NCBI GenBank assembly: GCA_037179335.1 | Contig: JAKZHN010000007.1 | Coordinates: 930,001 to 994,000, forward strand | DNA: 64,000 nt | DNA from: Cyclaneusma minus | Lineage: Eukaryota; Ascomycota; Leotiomycetes; Marthamycetales; Marthamycetaceae | Direction of reading: 5' to 3' | In this document: positions 8,337 to 18,335 of the stretch, in pieces | How the letters are laid out: every line of letters begins with the position of its first letter | Numbering within the stretch: position 1 is the first letter of the stretch | The notes under the pieces: generated by a model | What the model saw: the letters and a program-made list of their open reading frames with translations, nothing else | Told to the model about the DNA's origin: nothing | The model's database searches: none | Program-made: the position numbers and the translations under genes

Positions 8337-10415
8337 ATGAGCAACAGGCCAAGTTCCCCTCGAGGAACAGTTTTTCGTTTAATCTTTACGTTTGTTTTAC
8401 TTTGTGCTATTGGACTGAGGGAAGTACGATGTTTCGAAATCACCGAACCGCCATACTATCCTGGTGCTTTTCAGACGGCTACTTTCCAGCCGCAGATTAC
8501 GGAGGCGCCTTATGATCCGAAGGAGGCAGAGAAGATTAGGAAGAGTGATTTGAGTAGGGAGAGGCAGGCGATTGGGATTGATTTGGGGAGTACGATGATG
8601 TACGGTTGTTTTTTCTACTTTGTCGTCTTTGTCGATGGTCAAGAGTCTGCAAGTCTAGTTGCGATACAATTGCTAATGAGGTTTCAAAACACATAGCAAA
8701 GCAATCCTAGCCCACACCCCCACAAACTTCACCGTCCTCGCCGACTCCGCCGCCCCCGAAGGCTACCGCACCTTCCTACACGTTGCACGCCAAGCCTTCG
8801 TCTCCGCCCTCGCCTCCAATCCCTCCCTATCCAAAACTTCCACCCCCGTCGAAATCCTCGCACCAGACAACTCACCGGACGGTTTGCAGCAAGATATAGA
8901 AGACTTCCGCGGCGGCAAAGCAAAACACGCGTTCAGGAGAGCAGATAAGGAAGCTAAAACTGACGATGGCAATGGAGGGTTGAATCAGAGTTTGTTTAGG
9001 AAACATGTGGTGATGGCGCTGCGGGGGACGAAGGAACTGCTGAAGATTAGGCATAGGATTCGGTTGGAGACGGCGGTGGTGGCGAGTTTGGATTGGTTGG
9101 GGGAGGTGGGGAGGGAGGCGGTTAGGGAGGCGTGTGTTGTTGAGAGGGTGGATTGTTTGGTGGTTGTGGGGAGGGTGGATGCTGCGCTGATGCTTGAGGA
9201 TGGTCAACGGGAGGAAAATAAGAAGAAGGAGGAGAAGGTGAAGTTGAAGGAGAGGAAGATTTATAAGGTATTTGTTGATGAGAAGGATACGGTTGTGGGG
9301 TCGGCGGATGGGCAGCGGCAGCAACGGCTAGAGGTCTCGGAGAAGGCGAAGCCGGTGGTGTACAAGCATGCGAATGCCACGGCGGGCAAGGAGTCTGAGG
9401 ATGAGGAACTGGTTATGATAATCGATCAGTCAATGCAGCATCTGGACATCCATTTCCGTGGAAAAGGGGGATACAACCAACTAGATTCTCTGGATGAGCT
9501 ACAAGGAGCATGGGTAGAAACACAGATAGCCCGCACCATCAGTCCCGACGGCGAAGCAACCCCAGAAAACCAGCTACAAAGGATCTTGGAAGGAGCCATG
9601 TTCGCCCGCAAGCGACTCTACGCATCGGATGTCGATGAAGCCAAACACCATTCCGAAGGCACTTTCCTCGACCCCTTGATGAACATGTATGGTGCACAGG
9701 TTCCTGAGGACAAGCGCACACAGGAGACTCTTGATGAGTTGAATGCGATCAAGATGAAAGGACTAATGCATCCGGGGAGAATATATTTGTATGAATGGAA
9801 GGATATGCCTGAATTCGAATATGAGTTGAAGAAGTGGGAGCTGAGGAAGGCGGAAGATGCTTATGTGAGGGCACTGACTGAGGCTTTTAAGTGGTCGCTG
9901 TTAGATCAGGAGGCTGTCAACACTTACTTGGAATGTATGTCTCCTCTCTCTCCTGGCCCGATTTTCTTTTGAAACTCGTCGAAGATGATATACTGACACA
10001 CTCAACAGCCCGAGGCAAAATCCACCGCAGCGAGCGCCAGCAAATCATCCGCAAGCTCATCAACAAAACCCGCTCTCCAGGCCACTCCTGGATCCGCAAG
10101 CCATCCAAAGTCATCATCACCACCAAAGACACCACCGATGCGCCACTGTTAGCCAAAGCTTTGGCTAACGTCTTCAAAATGCCTCTTTCTATCAAGAAGA
10201 TGGAAAAGGCGGGGATGAAAATGATTGGAGCTTGTGGTGGGAGGGATGCGAGGCTCTGCAATGTTGATCTGAAGGGAGTGGATTCTTGGGAGGTTGTGGG
10301 GAGGGGTGCTGCGTTGGAGGCGTATAGGGTCTTGAAGGCGAGGGATAGTGGAGAGGCAAGTTGTGATGCGGGGGAGAGGCCGGCGAAGTTGGCGGTTGAG
10401 CATGATGAGCTGTAG
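8337..10415 (+). CDS. Hsp70/actin-fold-like protein with an N-terminal signal or anchor
   Basis: Three exons: 8337-8599, 8697-9934, 10009-10415, giving 635 aa. The first junction restores IGIDLGSTMIKA and the second restores YLESRGKIHRSERQQ; both have GT/AG borders and correct phase, and the first has a gctaat branch site. Residues 12-32 (VFRLIFTFVLLCAIGLREVRC) look like a signal peptide or anchor, so the protein should enter the secretory pathway. IGIDLGST at 79-86 is the phosphate-1 loop of the Hsp70/actin/sugar-kinase fold. After it come NFTVLAD and, around residues 330-480, a block with VMIIDQSMQHLDIHF. The other canonical Hsp70 motifs and a substrate-binding domain are not evident. A central charged helix (KKKEEKVKLKERKIYK) interrupts the fold. 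I do not recognise the exact family; a divergent Hsp70-like ATPase in the ER or extracellular space is the best reading. Confidence 0.75.
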
Positions 10416-10829
10416 GGTGGGAGTTGGAAAGTTGGAAAGTTTGTTTGGTGTAAGAGGCTGTGGTCGTGATTTGTAGTGTTTTCTTGCATTTTCCATTGAA
10501 AAATATACAAACAAACATTTCAGTTTCTTCTACGACACAAGCATCAGGAAATAAAGACAGTGGTTTGGTGTTTGGTGGCCAGAGTCTTTTCCCATTCGAA
10601 GCAAACTATCTACCTACCTAGACAGCGCATGCTTGGTATTCCGTTCAAAGCAGGGGTATCATCCGTCAGGTCTCCTGTAAACGCCCGACCCCTGAAAAAA
10701 GCAAACTTCTCCCCATTCACCCAGCTTCACCAAGCCCAGACTGTCCATATCTTCCCCTGATGCAAATCCCAGCTTCCCAAACGCTCCGTATGGTCACACG
10801 CATCCGTGTCATCATACCCCAAGTCTCCC
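10416..10829. other. 3' intergenic space between convergent genes
   Basis: The Hsp70-like gene and the minus-strand CxxC protein gene end facing each other here. Nothing else was recognised. Confidence 0.4.
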
Positions 10830-12089
10830 CTATCCCTTCTTCAACGTCAGAGTCAAGACCAGGCACATAACTGCAATACCCAGCACGACCGCCCTCCACG
10901 CCCACATGAGGCGGTACTCCCGGATGATTCTCTGCCTCGCCTTCCACGCATTATAACCGAATCCACCGCCCTGTTCCTCTGCGCCCACACCGTACGAGCG
11001 CAGGTTGCGGATAGCCCTAGCACCACCCACGTAACAAGCTTCACATGGTCCGATTGGGAAACCAACGAGATCTTCGGGCAGCGGTGATCCCTCGTGAAGC
11101 TGGCGTTGGACCATCGCGTTCATCTGGGCGAGGGTCCGAGGGAAGCCGGAGTCTCGGTTGATGCAGAAGATGCAGCGTTGGAAGTTGAAGTTGATGGTGG
11201 GAGGTGCCGGAGGAGGATTGTAGGCGTGAAGCTCACGTGTGTACCTGGTCCAGTTTGCGGGGGGAGGTGGCAGATTCATTGTGTTGTGGTAGTGGGTGGT
11301 GCGGCCTGCTTGCTCTTCTTCTTCTTCTTCGTCTTCTTCGTCCTCTTCTTCAACTGGTGGAAGAAGGAGGGGAGTTGTTTCGGTAGGTTGAAGGCGTGGA
11401 GTTCTTGCAGAGAACGAGGCGCGACGAGGAGTGGTTGATTTTGTAGGATCGGGCGAGGTTGGAGGCGAAGTTGAGATGCAGAATCCGGAAGAGAGGAGGG
11501 ATCCGAAGTGTGTGGGGGAGGAGGGTGAGGCAGGTCGACGGTGGAAGTTGAGGCCTGTTTTGACTTCTGAGGCTGCTTCGCCTTCGGATTCTGAGTCCTC
11601 GAAGACGGGAGGGAGTGAGGAAGCAGCTGCGCGCAGTTCAGAGTAGGAGTGAGTCGCCCAGAAGGACGAGTTTGGCGGGCCTGAGGGCGGGATGATGTCG
11701 AGATTGTGTTGCGGCGACTCTTCTGGGATGGTCTCGACTGTGGGAGGCCTGTAGTGGCTGCGGCGGGGAATATGTCGAGGCAGGGACCTCGCAGCAGCAG
11801 CTTCACCCCCGATTGGCGGTGAAGTGGCGCGAGAAACGGATCTGTTTGAAGAATCCTCGTGCCGGATAGGCCTCTCAAATGAGTTGATCATGGGCATCTG
11901 AAGCTCACAGCGAGCTCCGGTCCAATCCTCACAAACAAGTGAAGATGTGGGTGCCGCAGGCGAAGAAGGCGCGTGAGGTGGAAGAGTGGGAGCAGACGAA
12001 GATGATGCGCCACGGATTTGGGCAGACCAAAAGGTCCGGTCAGTGGGCTCGGGCGAGGTCGGAAAGAAGTCAAAGGGATTGTTTGCCAT
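10830..12089 (-). CDS. Tail-anchored orphan protein with CxxC pairs and an acidic run
   Basis: Single exon, 419 aa from the ATG at 12089 (MANNPFDFFPTSPEPTD). The frame stays open a further 63 codons upstream but without another ATG. Residues 1-260 are Ser/Pro-rich and probably disordered, followed by TETTPLLLPPVEEEDEED and an acidic Glu/Asp run. The C-terminal 130 residues look folded: RCIFCINRD and, about 45 residues later, GPCEACYVGG make two CxxC pairs that could bind one zinc. The end RAVVLGIAVMCLVLTLTLKKG is a single membrane segment with a two-lysine end, typical of a tail-anchored protein or a KKxx-like ER signal. No family name is known to me. Conservation of the CxxC block would be the best test of function. 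Confidence 0.7.
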   Translation of the reverse strand: MANNPFDFFPTSPEPTDRTFWSAQIRGASSSSAPTLPPHAPSSPAAPTSSLVCEDWTGARCELQMPMINSFERPIRHEDSSNRSVSRATSPPIGGEAAAARSLPRHIPRRSHYRPPTVETIPEESPQHNLDIIPPSGPPNSSFWATHSYSELRAAASSLPPVFEDSESEGEAASEVKTGLNFHRRPASPSSPTHFGSLLSSGFCISTSPPTSPDPTKSTTPRRASFSARTPRLQPTETTPLLLPPVEEEDEEDEEEEEEQAGRTTHYHNTMNLPPPPANWTRYTRELHAYNPPPAPPTINFNFQRCIFCINRDSGFPRTLAQMNAMVQRQLHEGSPLPEDLVGFPIGPCEACYVGGARAIRNLRSYGVGAEEQGGGFGYNAWKARQRIIREYRLMWAWRAVVLGIAVMCLVLTLTLKKG

Positions 12090-12281
12090 GACTGCTGTGG
12101 TGAGGGGTGGTGGGGCAGGAGTGGTGAAGGTCTCCGGCCTGTGCGGGCGGAGGTGATGGGATGGTGGTGTTTGGTGGCGGAGAGGGATTGCGGGCGGAGA
12201 TGGTGTTTGCTTTTGTAGACAAGTGCTCCCGGAGTTGAAGGTGAAGCTGAAGTTAGGCGGAGACCGGCCGATGGACACGGC

Positions 12282-12420
12282 TTGTTAGTACCATTAGTGC
12301 TTGTCAGTACCATCAGTGCTTGTCGGTACCATTGATACTTGTCAGTACCATTGAAGCTTGTCATTCCATTAGAAGGTCTGAATACATTAGAAGTTCTCAT
12401 TCCATTAGAAGTTCTCATTT
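12282..12420. repeat. Tandem 19-bp repeats upstream of the CxxC protein gene
   Basis: Seven imperfect copies of a 19-bp unit close to gtcagtaccattagtgctt (copies near 12285, 12304, 12323, 12342, then shorter, more diverged cattccattagaagttct copies to 12420). The array is in the promoter region of the minus-strand gene. Its period matches the longer array that follows, although the consensus differs. Confidence 0.75.
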
Positions 12421-12599
12421 CAGGAGGTTCTTGTTGACTCAGGGGTTCTTATCCTGTCTGTTTATAGCAGTAAAACAAACTGAGAAAGAAATACATCGAT
12501 CCGTATAACTACGGTGCCATAAGAAACCTTAATATGAATTATAATCACAAATATCAGGGGACAAAGCCTCCCTGAACTGTTTGAACTATCTCTGCTTCT

Positions 12600-13432
12600 T
12601 TCGATTACTCCAAATAACTCGGATTATTCAAAGTAATTCTGGATATTAGAAGGAACTTGGAATATTCCTGATTATTTAGGATACTCGCAATTACTTCGGA
12701 TATTCTCAACTACCTCGGATATTCCAAGTAACTTTGGATATTCCAAGTAGCTTTGGATATTCCAAGTAATTTTGGATAGTCCAAGAACCTAAACTTGAGA
12801 GGTCTTAATCGACTTGTGAGGCTCTAAATGGCTTGGAATATCCAAAGAAACCTGGAATATCATGGACTTCTTGGAAGGCTCTAGACAATATGAAACAGTC
12901 CAAAGAACTTGAAAGCTGCAAATGACGTGGGATCTGCGAGAAATTTGAGAGGTTCCAAACGGCTTGTAAGGCTCTAAAAGACTGGGGATATTACAAGAAC
13001 CTTGGTATATTCAAAGGAACTTGAGAGGCTTCAAACGACCTGGGAAGCCCCACTCGACTTGGGTGTTCCACATGACTTTGACAATTCCAGACGACTTAGA
13101 AGGTTCCAATGACTCCGGAGGTTCCAACGAGTTCGGAGACTCCAAACGACTTGGGATGCTTCAAAGGACTCGGGAGATTCCAAACGACTTGTAAGGCTCT
13201 GCTCGACTCGGGATTTTCCAAGGAACTTGGGATGCTCCAAATGACTTGGGGGGCTCCAAATGACTTGGGAGGTTCCAAATGACTTCGGATATTCAAAACG
13301 ACCTGAGAGGCTTCGATGACTTGGCCGATATCCAAGAACTTGAGAGGCTCCAAAGGACTTGGGATATCCAAACGGCTTGAGAGATTGCAAGGAACCTGGG
13401 AGGTTGCAAATGACTTGAGATGGTCCTAATGA
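12600..13432. repeat. Long degenerate satellite, ~19-bp unit, about 40 copies
   Basis: An 830-bp array of head-to-tail units. The best copies are ctccaaatgacttgggagg and ttccaaatgacttcggata (13240-13300), and ttccaagtaactttggata (near 12720-12770). Units keep a core tccaaa-gacttgg and drift gradually along the array between an AT-rich form on the left and a G-rich form on the right. ORFs read from it on the minus strand are repeat translations and not genes. Confidence 0.85.
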
Positions 13433-14206
13433 CTAGGGTATTTCTGATGCCTGGGGACTACCAGCTGTTACCCCTATTCATTTCTTTTTCGATCTTCGTC
13501 CCACTATACTTTTCACCCAGAAACCAAGGCAAGAACATTCTGATAAGCGACAACATGTCAAATGTCTCCCCTGAGCTTCACTTCAACATCGTGCCGATGC
13601 TGTGGTTCAAAAGATGATACCACGGTCTGTATCACCATAATGATCAGGTATCCATGCTCATAGGGATTGAGGAAATAGGTATGCGTGAAAAATGGTGGCT
13701 ACCGTTCACCTCAAAAGTACCACAGAGAATAACAAAGTGAGCAACAGCTTGACAAAACATGCCTCTAAGCCCTACTCCAGCACTATACCGGTACTGCGGC
13801 TCAAGAACTAGAGCCTTCCTCAGCGACCATCATTGCTAAAAAGATAGACGGACAACACATCTTAAAGTAGGAAACTTTTGCCACCGGTTTGCTTGACCAT
13901 GTGCGTGACTCAACACAGGTGCTCCTTTCATCCACAGAAGAAACAATCACTGTTCTCTGAAGCCATGTGACATGTTCTCGCATCATCGTCATATGCAACC
14001 CTGCAAAACTTTCATGTTTCGATTTCCCGAGCACGAGACATTTAGGACTCCACGAAAAACTTGCAGTTGCAAAAACGTCTATCTGGCAGAGACTTCTCCG
14101 ACCAAGTCACCTCACACAAAAGTCGTACCACAACAAAACCGTTCAAAGTCAAGTGGCAAAACGTGAATCAAGAAAGCCACCAAGGCGCGACAGCGTCTAC
14201 CTAACC
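13433..14206. other. Intergenic region between the satellite and the VPS36 3' end
   Basis: No gene with recognisable features. Scattered short ORFs on both strands lack supported starts or splice sites. Confidence 0.4.
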
Positions 14207-16184
14207 TCACGTCGACCGCATCTCCCCCACCTCCCTCACCAACCAATTCTCCCACCACCTTGTCTCCCCCCTCCCCTCCTCCCTACAAACCGCCCCCCTC
14301 TCCTCCGCCATCTGCAATTCCTCAACCGCCACCCCCAAACTCCAGCCAAACCTCTCCGCCACATGCTGCACCGTAACACCCCTGCCCCACAACCCCACAT
14401 CCCAGTTAACCTCCATCCCCTCCATCCCCTCATCGCCCTCCCAATGCAATTCCTGAAGCCACTTCAGCAGCGCCTCAATCGTTCTCTCATCCGTCCTATC
14501 TGCTCCCTGCACCACAAGCACGCCTGACTTAAACTCCCTAAGTCTCACCGGCAAGTGTAGTTTCTCCCACAACCTAGCAGCTTTCACGAAATCAGCCGGC
14601 GAAACAAGTTCCACGCCGCCCCTTGCGCGATTAAATATCGCCCACAGATCAACAAGCGAGATAATCCCCCCCGCTTTCTTCAGCACACCTCTCGCATCAT
14701 CCGTCAAAAACTCGGCCAAATTCCGCGCCAACTCCGTCAAGTAAAGCGTCGCCGAGCTACTCCCACTACCCAACATATCCTTAGTAGTAGCCAAACCCAG
14801 CGCACTAGCCGATTGTGCTAGCAACGCATTCTCCTCAGATGTCCCAGCCTGACTTGCAAAAGATTCTGCCAAAGCAATGATTTCTTTAGCAGACGCCATG
14901 AGCGCTTCAAGGTCTTCGAATGCACTGCCGATTACTAGTTCGTTGTTTTTGCGCATTGCTAGACGGCGCTGCTCGAGGCCTGCTATGCCGACAGTTTTGC
15001 TCCCGGAGGGGCTGGAGGACATGCTGCCGTCTTCGTGGAAACTGTCTGGACGGTTGGGTTTTGGTACTGGAGGAGCGTTTTGGAGAAGCCATTTGCGTTG
15101 GGTCATGGCGTTCTTGAGGCGTTCGTGGAAGATGTCGCCGCCGCCGGCTCGGAAGGAGAGTTTGATGACTTCGAGGTTTTGGAGGGAGGGGTGGAAGAAG
15201 GTGTGGAGGATAGGGCCGGGGGATTCTTCGCGTGAGGTGTAGGGTTCTGTGGTGCTGTGCTGGGGTTCTTGGGATAGTGGGGCGCCGCAGAGTTCGCAAC
15301 TTAACAGTGATGGATGGTTTAAGAAAGTGCAGCGAGGACATTGGAATGAGCCGTCGTTTGACCCAGGGGCGTTAGGGAGTTGCGCTGAAGGGATGGTTTC
15401 TAGACTGTGTGAAAAGCCAGTCGTGGCCTCAACCGGACGTCCACGGATAGGCATCGACGATGATATCGTACTTGGCGCCGGTCGATTCGACGCACCTGCC
15501 ACGGCGGCCTTCAGCACTTGGGCCAAAGGAGGCTTGATACCACAGGCTAGACATGGTGGCAAAGGTGTACGCGCGCTGGCAAGCGTTGGGTCGAAGTTCG
15601 AGGAGACAGGATTGGAGAATGTACATATGGTGCAGACCCATGTGGCATTGCTCGCGGGCGGAGGCTCCGGTCGTGAATAGGGGCTTTCTGTCCGGGGCAG
15701 GGGAGAAGGCGTTGCGCTTCTTGAGGGAGTATTGAGTCCGTTCAGGCCCTTGTTCTGGAGTGAAGAGCGTCTTGAAGGCTTGGGTACGATGGTGATCTTC
15801 GGAGATGATTTGAGAAAGCCAGCCTGTGTAAGGTGTGTTAGAAGGTGGATCACGGTTGTGAAGCGTGTCCGAGACACTCACGTAGAACTCATGCCTCTCC
15901 ACCTCCTTCAAGTCAATTGCAACGGAGTTTTGCCTCGGTTTCTCATTGTCGACGTAGCAAATACGGTGGGAAGTCAAGTAGGCATGGCCGTTTTGGTACT
16001 CGGGGATCTTGTATTTCCTATTTCAAGATGGTCAGCTCGAAGCTCTAGGTTCGCTGTGACATCTCGAAGTCCCCAAGACTCACCCCTCGTACAAGCCGAC
16101 ATTGTCTTGCACGAACAGCAGCACTTCATCCGGGAGCAGCGAAGGCCGGAGGGCAGTGGTCAGGTCTATCCGTTTCAGGGACAT
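14207..16184 (-). CDS. VPS36: ESCRT-II subunit Vps36 (GLUE domain, two NZF fingers)
   Basis: Vps36 brings ESCRT-II to endosomes, binding phosphoinositide and ubiquitin, and helps sort ubiquitinated membrane proteins into multivesicular bodies. Three exons: 16184-16084, 16017-15882, 15823-14207, giving 617 aa. Splicing gives MSLKRIDLTTALRPSLLPDE, then GKYKIPEYQNGHAYLTSHRI and NSVAIDLKEVERHEFYAGFL, the split PH-like GLUE domain. Two Npl4-type zinc fingers interrupt it: TWVCTICTF...PCLACG and FQCPRCTFLNH...SCELCG. The C-terminal winged-helix part carries LVDLWAIFNRARGGVELVSP and LHLPVRLREFKSGVLVVQ, the Vps36 signature. Length and domain order match fungal Vps36. The gene is divergent from THP3, with 424 bp between start codons. 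Confidence 0.95.
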
Positions 16185-16608
16185 TCGGGCGGTCCCTGTG
16201 AGGCTTTCTTTGCGAGATCATGATGTCGTGCCCAAAGGCGTTCCTGTCATTCAGACTCCGCCGCGGGGCTGGAAATGCCTCGAGTCTCCCCGATAACAGG
16301 CTTATCGCCAGGCACGTGCCGCCACTCTGCGAGCGCAGTTCTGAGACCGCGTGGCCTGTCCGCCCAGCGTATTCTGTGGCACAGGTCTTCTTAGCCCCTT
16401 CATTTTAGGCTTGTGGCTTGTCGATACTAACGCTCCGTCTCACCTCTTCCCTCATGCCTTCTCTCCCCACGACTCTCTGGACACATTTTGGAGCCCATCA
16501 CGCTTAAGTCTCTCTGTCGTATCGCTTACCGTGACCTAACCCGCGAACCTCTGTCGAATACTAACCAGTTCACCGCGACGCCACCTCGCATCGCTTTTTC
16601 TCGCTCTA
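16185..16608. promoter_or_regulatory. Shared intergenic promoter between VPS36 and THP3
   Basis: A 424-bp space between two divergent start codons. It must contain both 5' leaders and core promoters. There is no obvious TATA box, but pyrimidine-rich stretches lie near 16440-16480 and 16590-16606 on the THP3 side. Confidence 0.5.
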
Positions 16609-18335
16609 ATGTCGCTTAACATGACTCCTTGGGCCGGCCACCCTCCACCGCCTGGAACCTATCCACCGCCGGCAGGAGCGTATGCTATGGCTGGTGAGTT
16701 GCCTCCTTCCTCCGCCACGACTTTAAATCTGCGCACTACAAAGATGTCGTCCTCCTCGCCGCCCAACTCGCCGGCTAACGAAGCAGCAGCACCACCGCCC
16801 GCCTTCACCGCCGTACCTGTCCGACAAGTCTTTGAGCAGCGCCCACCTCCGAACGCGCCACCCTACTACCAACCTCTCCCACCACCAACATCGACCGGCG
16901 TAGCAACGCAGACCAAGAAACCCACGAAGATCGAGTGGCCGCAGTCGGTGCGCAACTACGTCCAGCGCTCGTTCGACCCCTCCAACTCGTACCACGACGT
17001 AGTGAAGTCCGACGTCGAGAAGAAGTTGAAGGAGGTCATTACGCACGCTACTGACCAGGGCACTCTGATGACTACTGACTGGGACAATATGCCTCTGCCA
17101 CAAGAAATCGTGCGTTCCGACCGTGCGCATGCCCAGGCTCACGCGGCCTGGGCTGCTGCTACCCAGATGTCGGCCGTCACCCCCATATCTGCCAACCCCA
17201 ATTCTGCTGCCAAAGCCATGGGTGCCATGGATCTCGACCACACCCCACGGAAAAGAAAGTCCCAAGAAATGACCGATGAGGCCGCTTCAGCCTACCGTCC
17301 GTGGGGTAACACTAACCGTATGGAAGATCGCATCTCTCAGCCCCAAGCCAACAAACAACAGGCCAAATCAAGTAAGTTACAGAAGCTGGAGAAACGTCGC
17401 AACCGCTTCGAGGGCGGCTACCAATCCACGTACAAGCGATCTCCCAGCCCAGAAGTCAATACCGGCCCCATCCGCGGTACCTGTCAACAACTCGAGAAGA
17501 ATTACCTCCGTCTTACTGCTCCTCCTGTCCCTTCGGCAGTCCGCCCCGAGTCCATTCTCAGACAGACCCTCGACCTGCTGAAGACTAAATGGAAGAAGGA
17601 GCGCAACTACAACTACATCTGCAATCAGTTCAAGTCCATGCGCCAGGATCTCACCGTCCAGCGCATCAAGAATGAATTCACCGTGAACGTCTATGAGATA
17701 CATGCCCGTATTGCCTTGGAGAAGGGGGATTTGGGTGAGTATAACCAGTGCCAGACACAGCTTCGATCCCTTTACGCACAAAATCTAGGAGGCCATCCCG
17801 TAGAGTTCAAGGCGTATCGTATTCTGTATTTCATTCATACTGGTAACCGCACGGCGTTGAACGACGCTTTGGCCGATCTAACCCCAGCAGAAAAGGAGGA
17901 AGCTCCTATCAGGCACGCCCTGAGCGTCCGCTCAGCTCTAGCCTTGGGCAACTACCACAGATTTTTCCGTCTCTACCTCGAGACGCCCAACATGGGGGCC
18001 TACCTCATGGACATGTTCGTCGTCCGTGAGCGCCTCCTGGCACTTTCCAAGATCTGCAAAGGGTACGTTTCCAAAAAGCCCAATCCTCTCTGCAACAAGC
18101 TTAACATTTTCACAGCTACTGGCATCAAGAAGTGAAGTTGCGCTTCATTACCGAGGAACTGGGTTTCGAATCCGACACAGATACCGCTGATTTCATCCTT
18201 AACCATGGTGGACAATGTGGCTTCACCCAGGGCGATAACGAGGAAGTTCGATTGAGCGTCGACAAGGTCCGTCAGATCTTCGAAGATGCCTCAAAAGTGG
18301 CATTCAGCAAGGTCGACATCAAGGGCCAGCTCTAA
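16609..18335 (+). CDS. THP3: SAC3/GANP-family protein Thp3 (LENG8-like)
   Basis: Two exons, 16609-18062 and 18116-18335, 557 aa. The junction joins LSKICKG to YWHQEVKLRFITEELGF. Residues 1-90 are Pro/Ser-rich. IEWPQSVRNYVQRSFD (about 104-120) is the short block typical of Thp3/LENG8, and residues 285-480 form the SAC3/GANP domain: GTCQQLEKNYLRLTAPP, KNEFTVNVYEIHARIALEKGD, YNQCQTQLRSLY, GNRTALNDAL, APIRHALSVRSALALGNYHRF. A winged-helix end follows (ADFILNHGG). Yeast Thp3 works with Csn12 in transcription elongation and mRNA processing in the nucleus. An intron candidate at 16694-16743 would break the frame, so the continuous reading is kept. The second in-frame ATG (MSSSSPP, 16744) is an alternative start. 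Confidence 0.92.

Noticed and set aside
13031..13390. Minus-strand ORF with KSFGASQV-type repeats
   Set aside because: It is the translation of the ~19-bp satellite; the unit length is not a multiple of three and the reading drifts between frames.
16694..16743. Candidate 50-nt intron near the THP3 start (gtgagt...acaaag)
   Set aside because: Removing it would shift the frame of the conserved protein.
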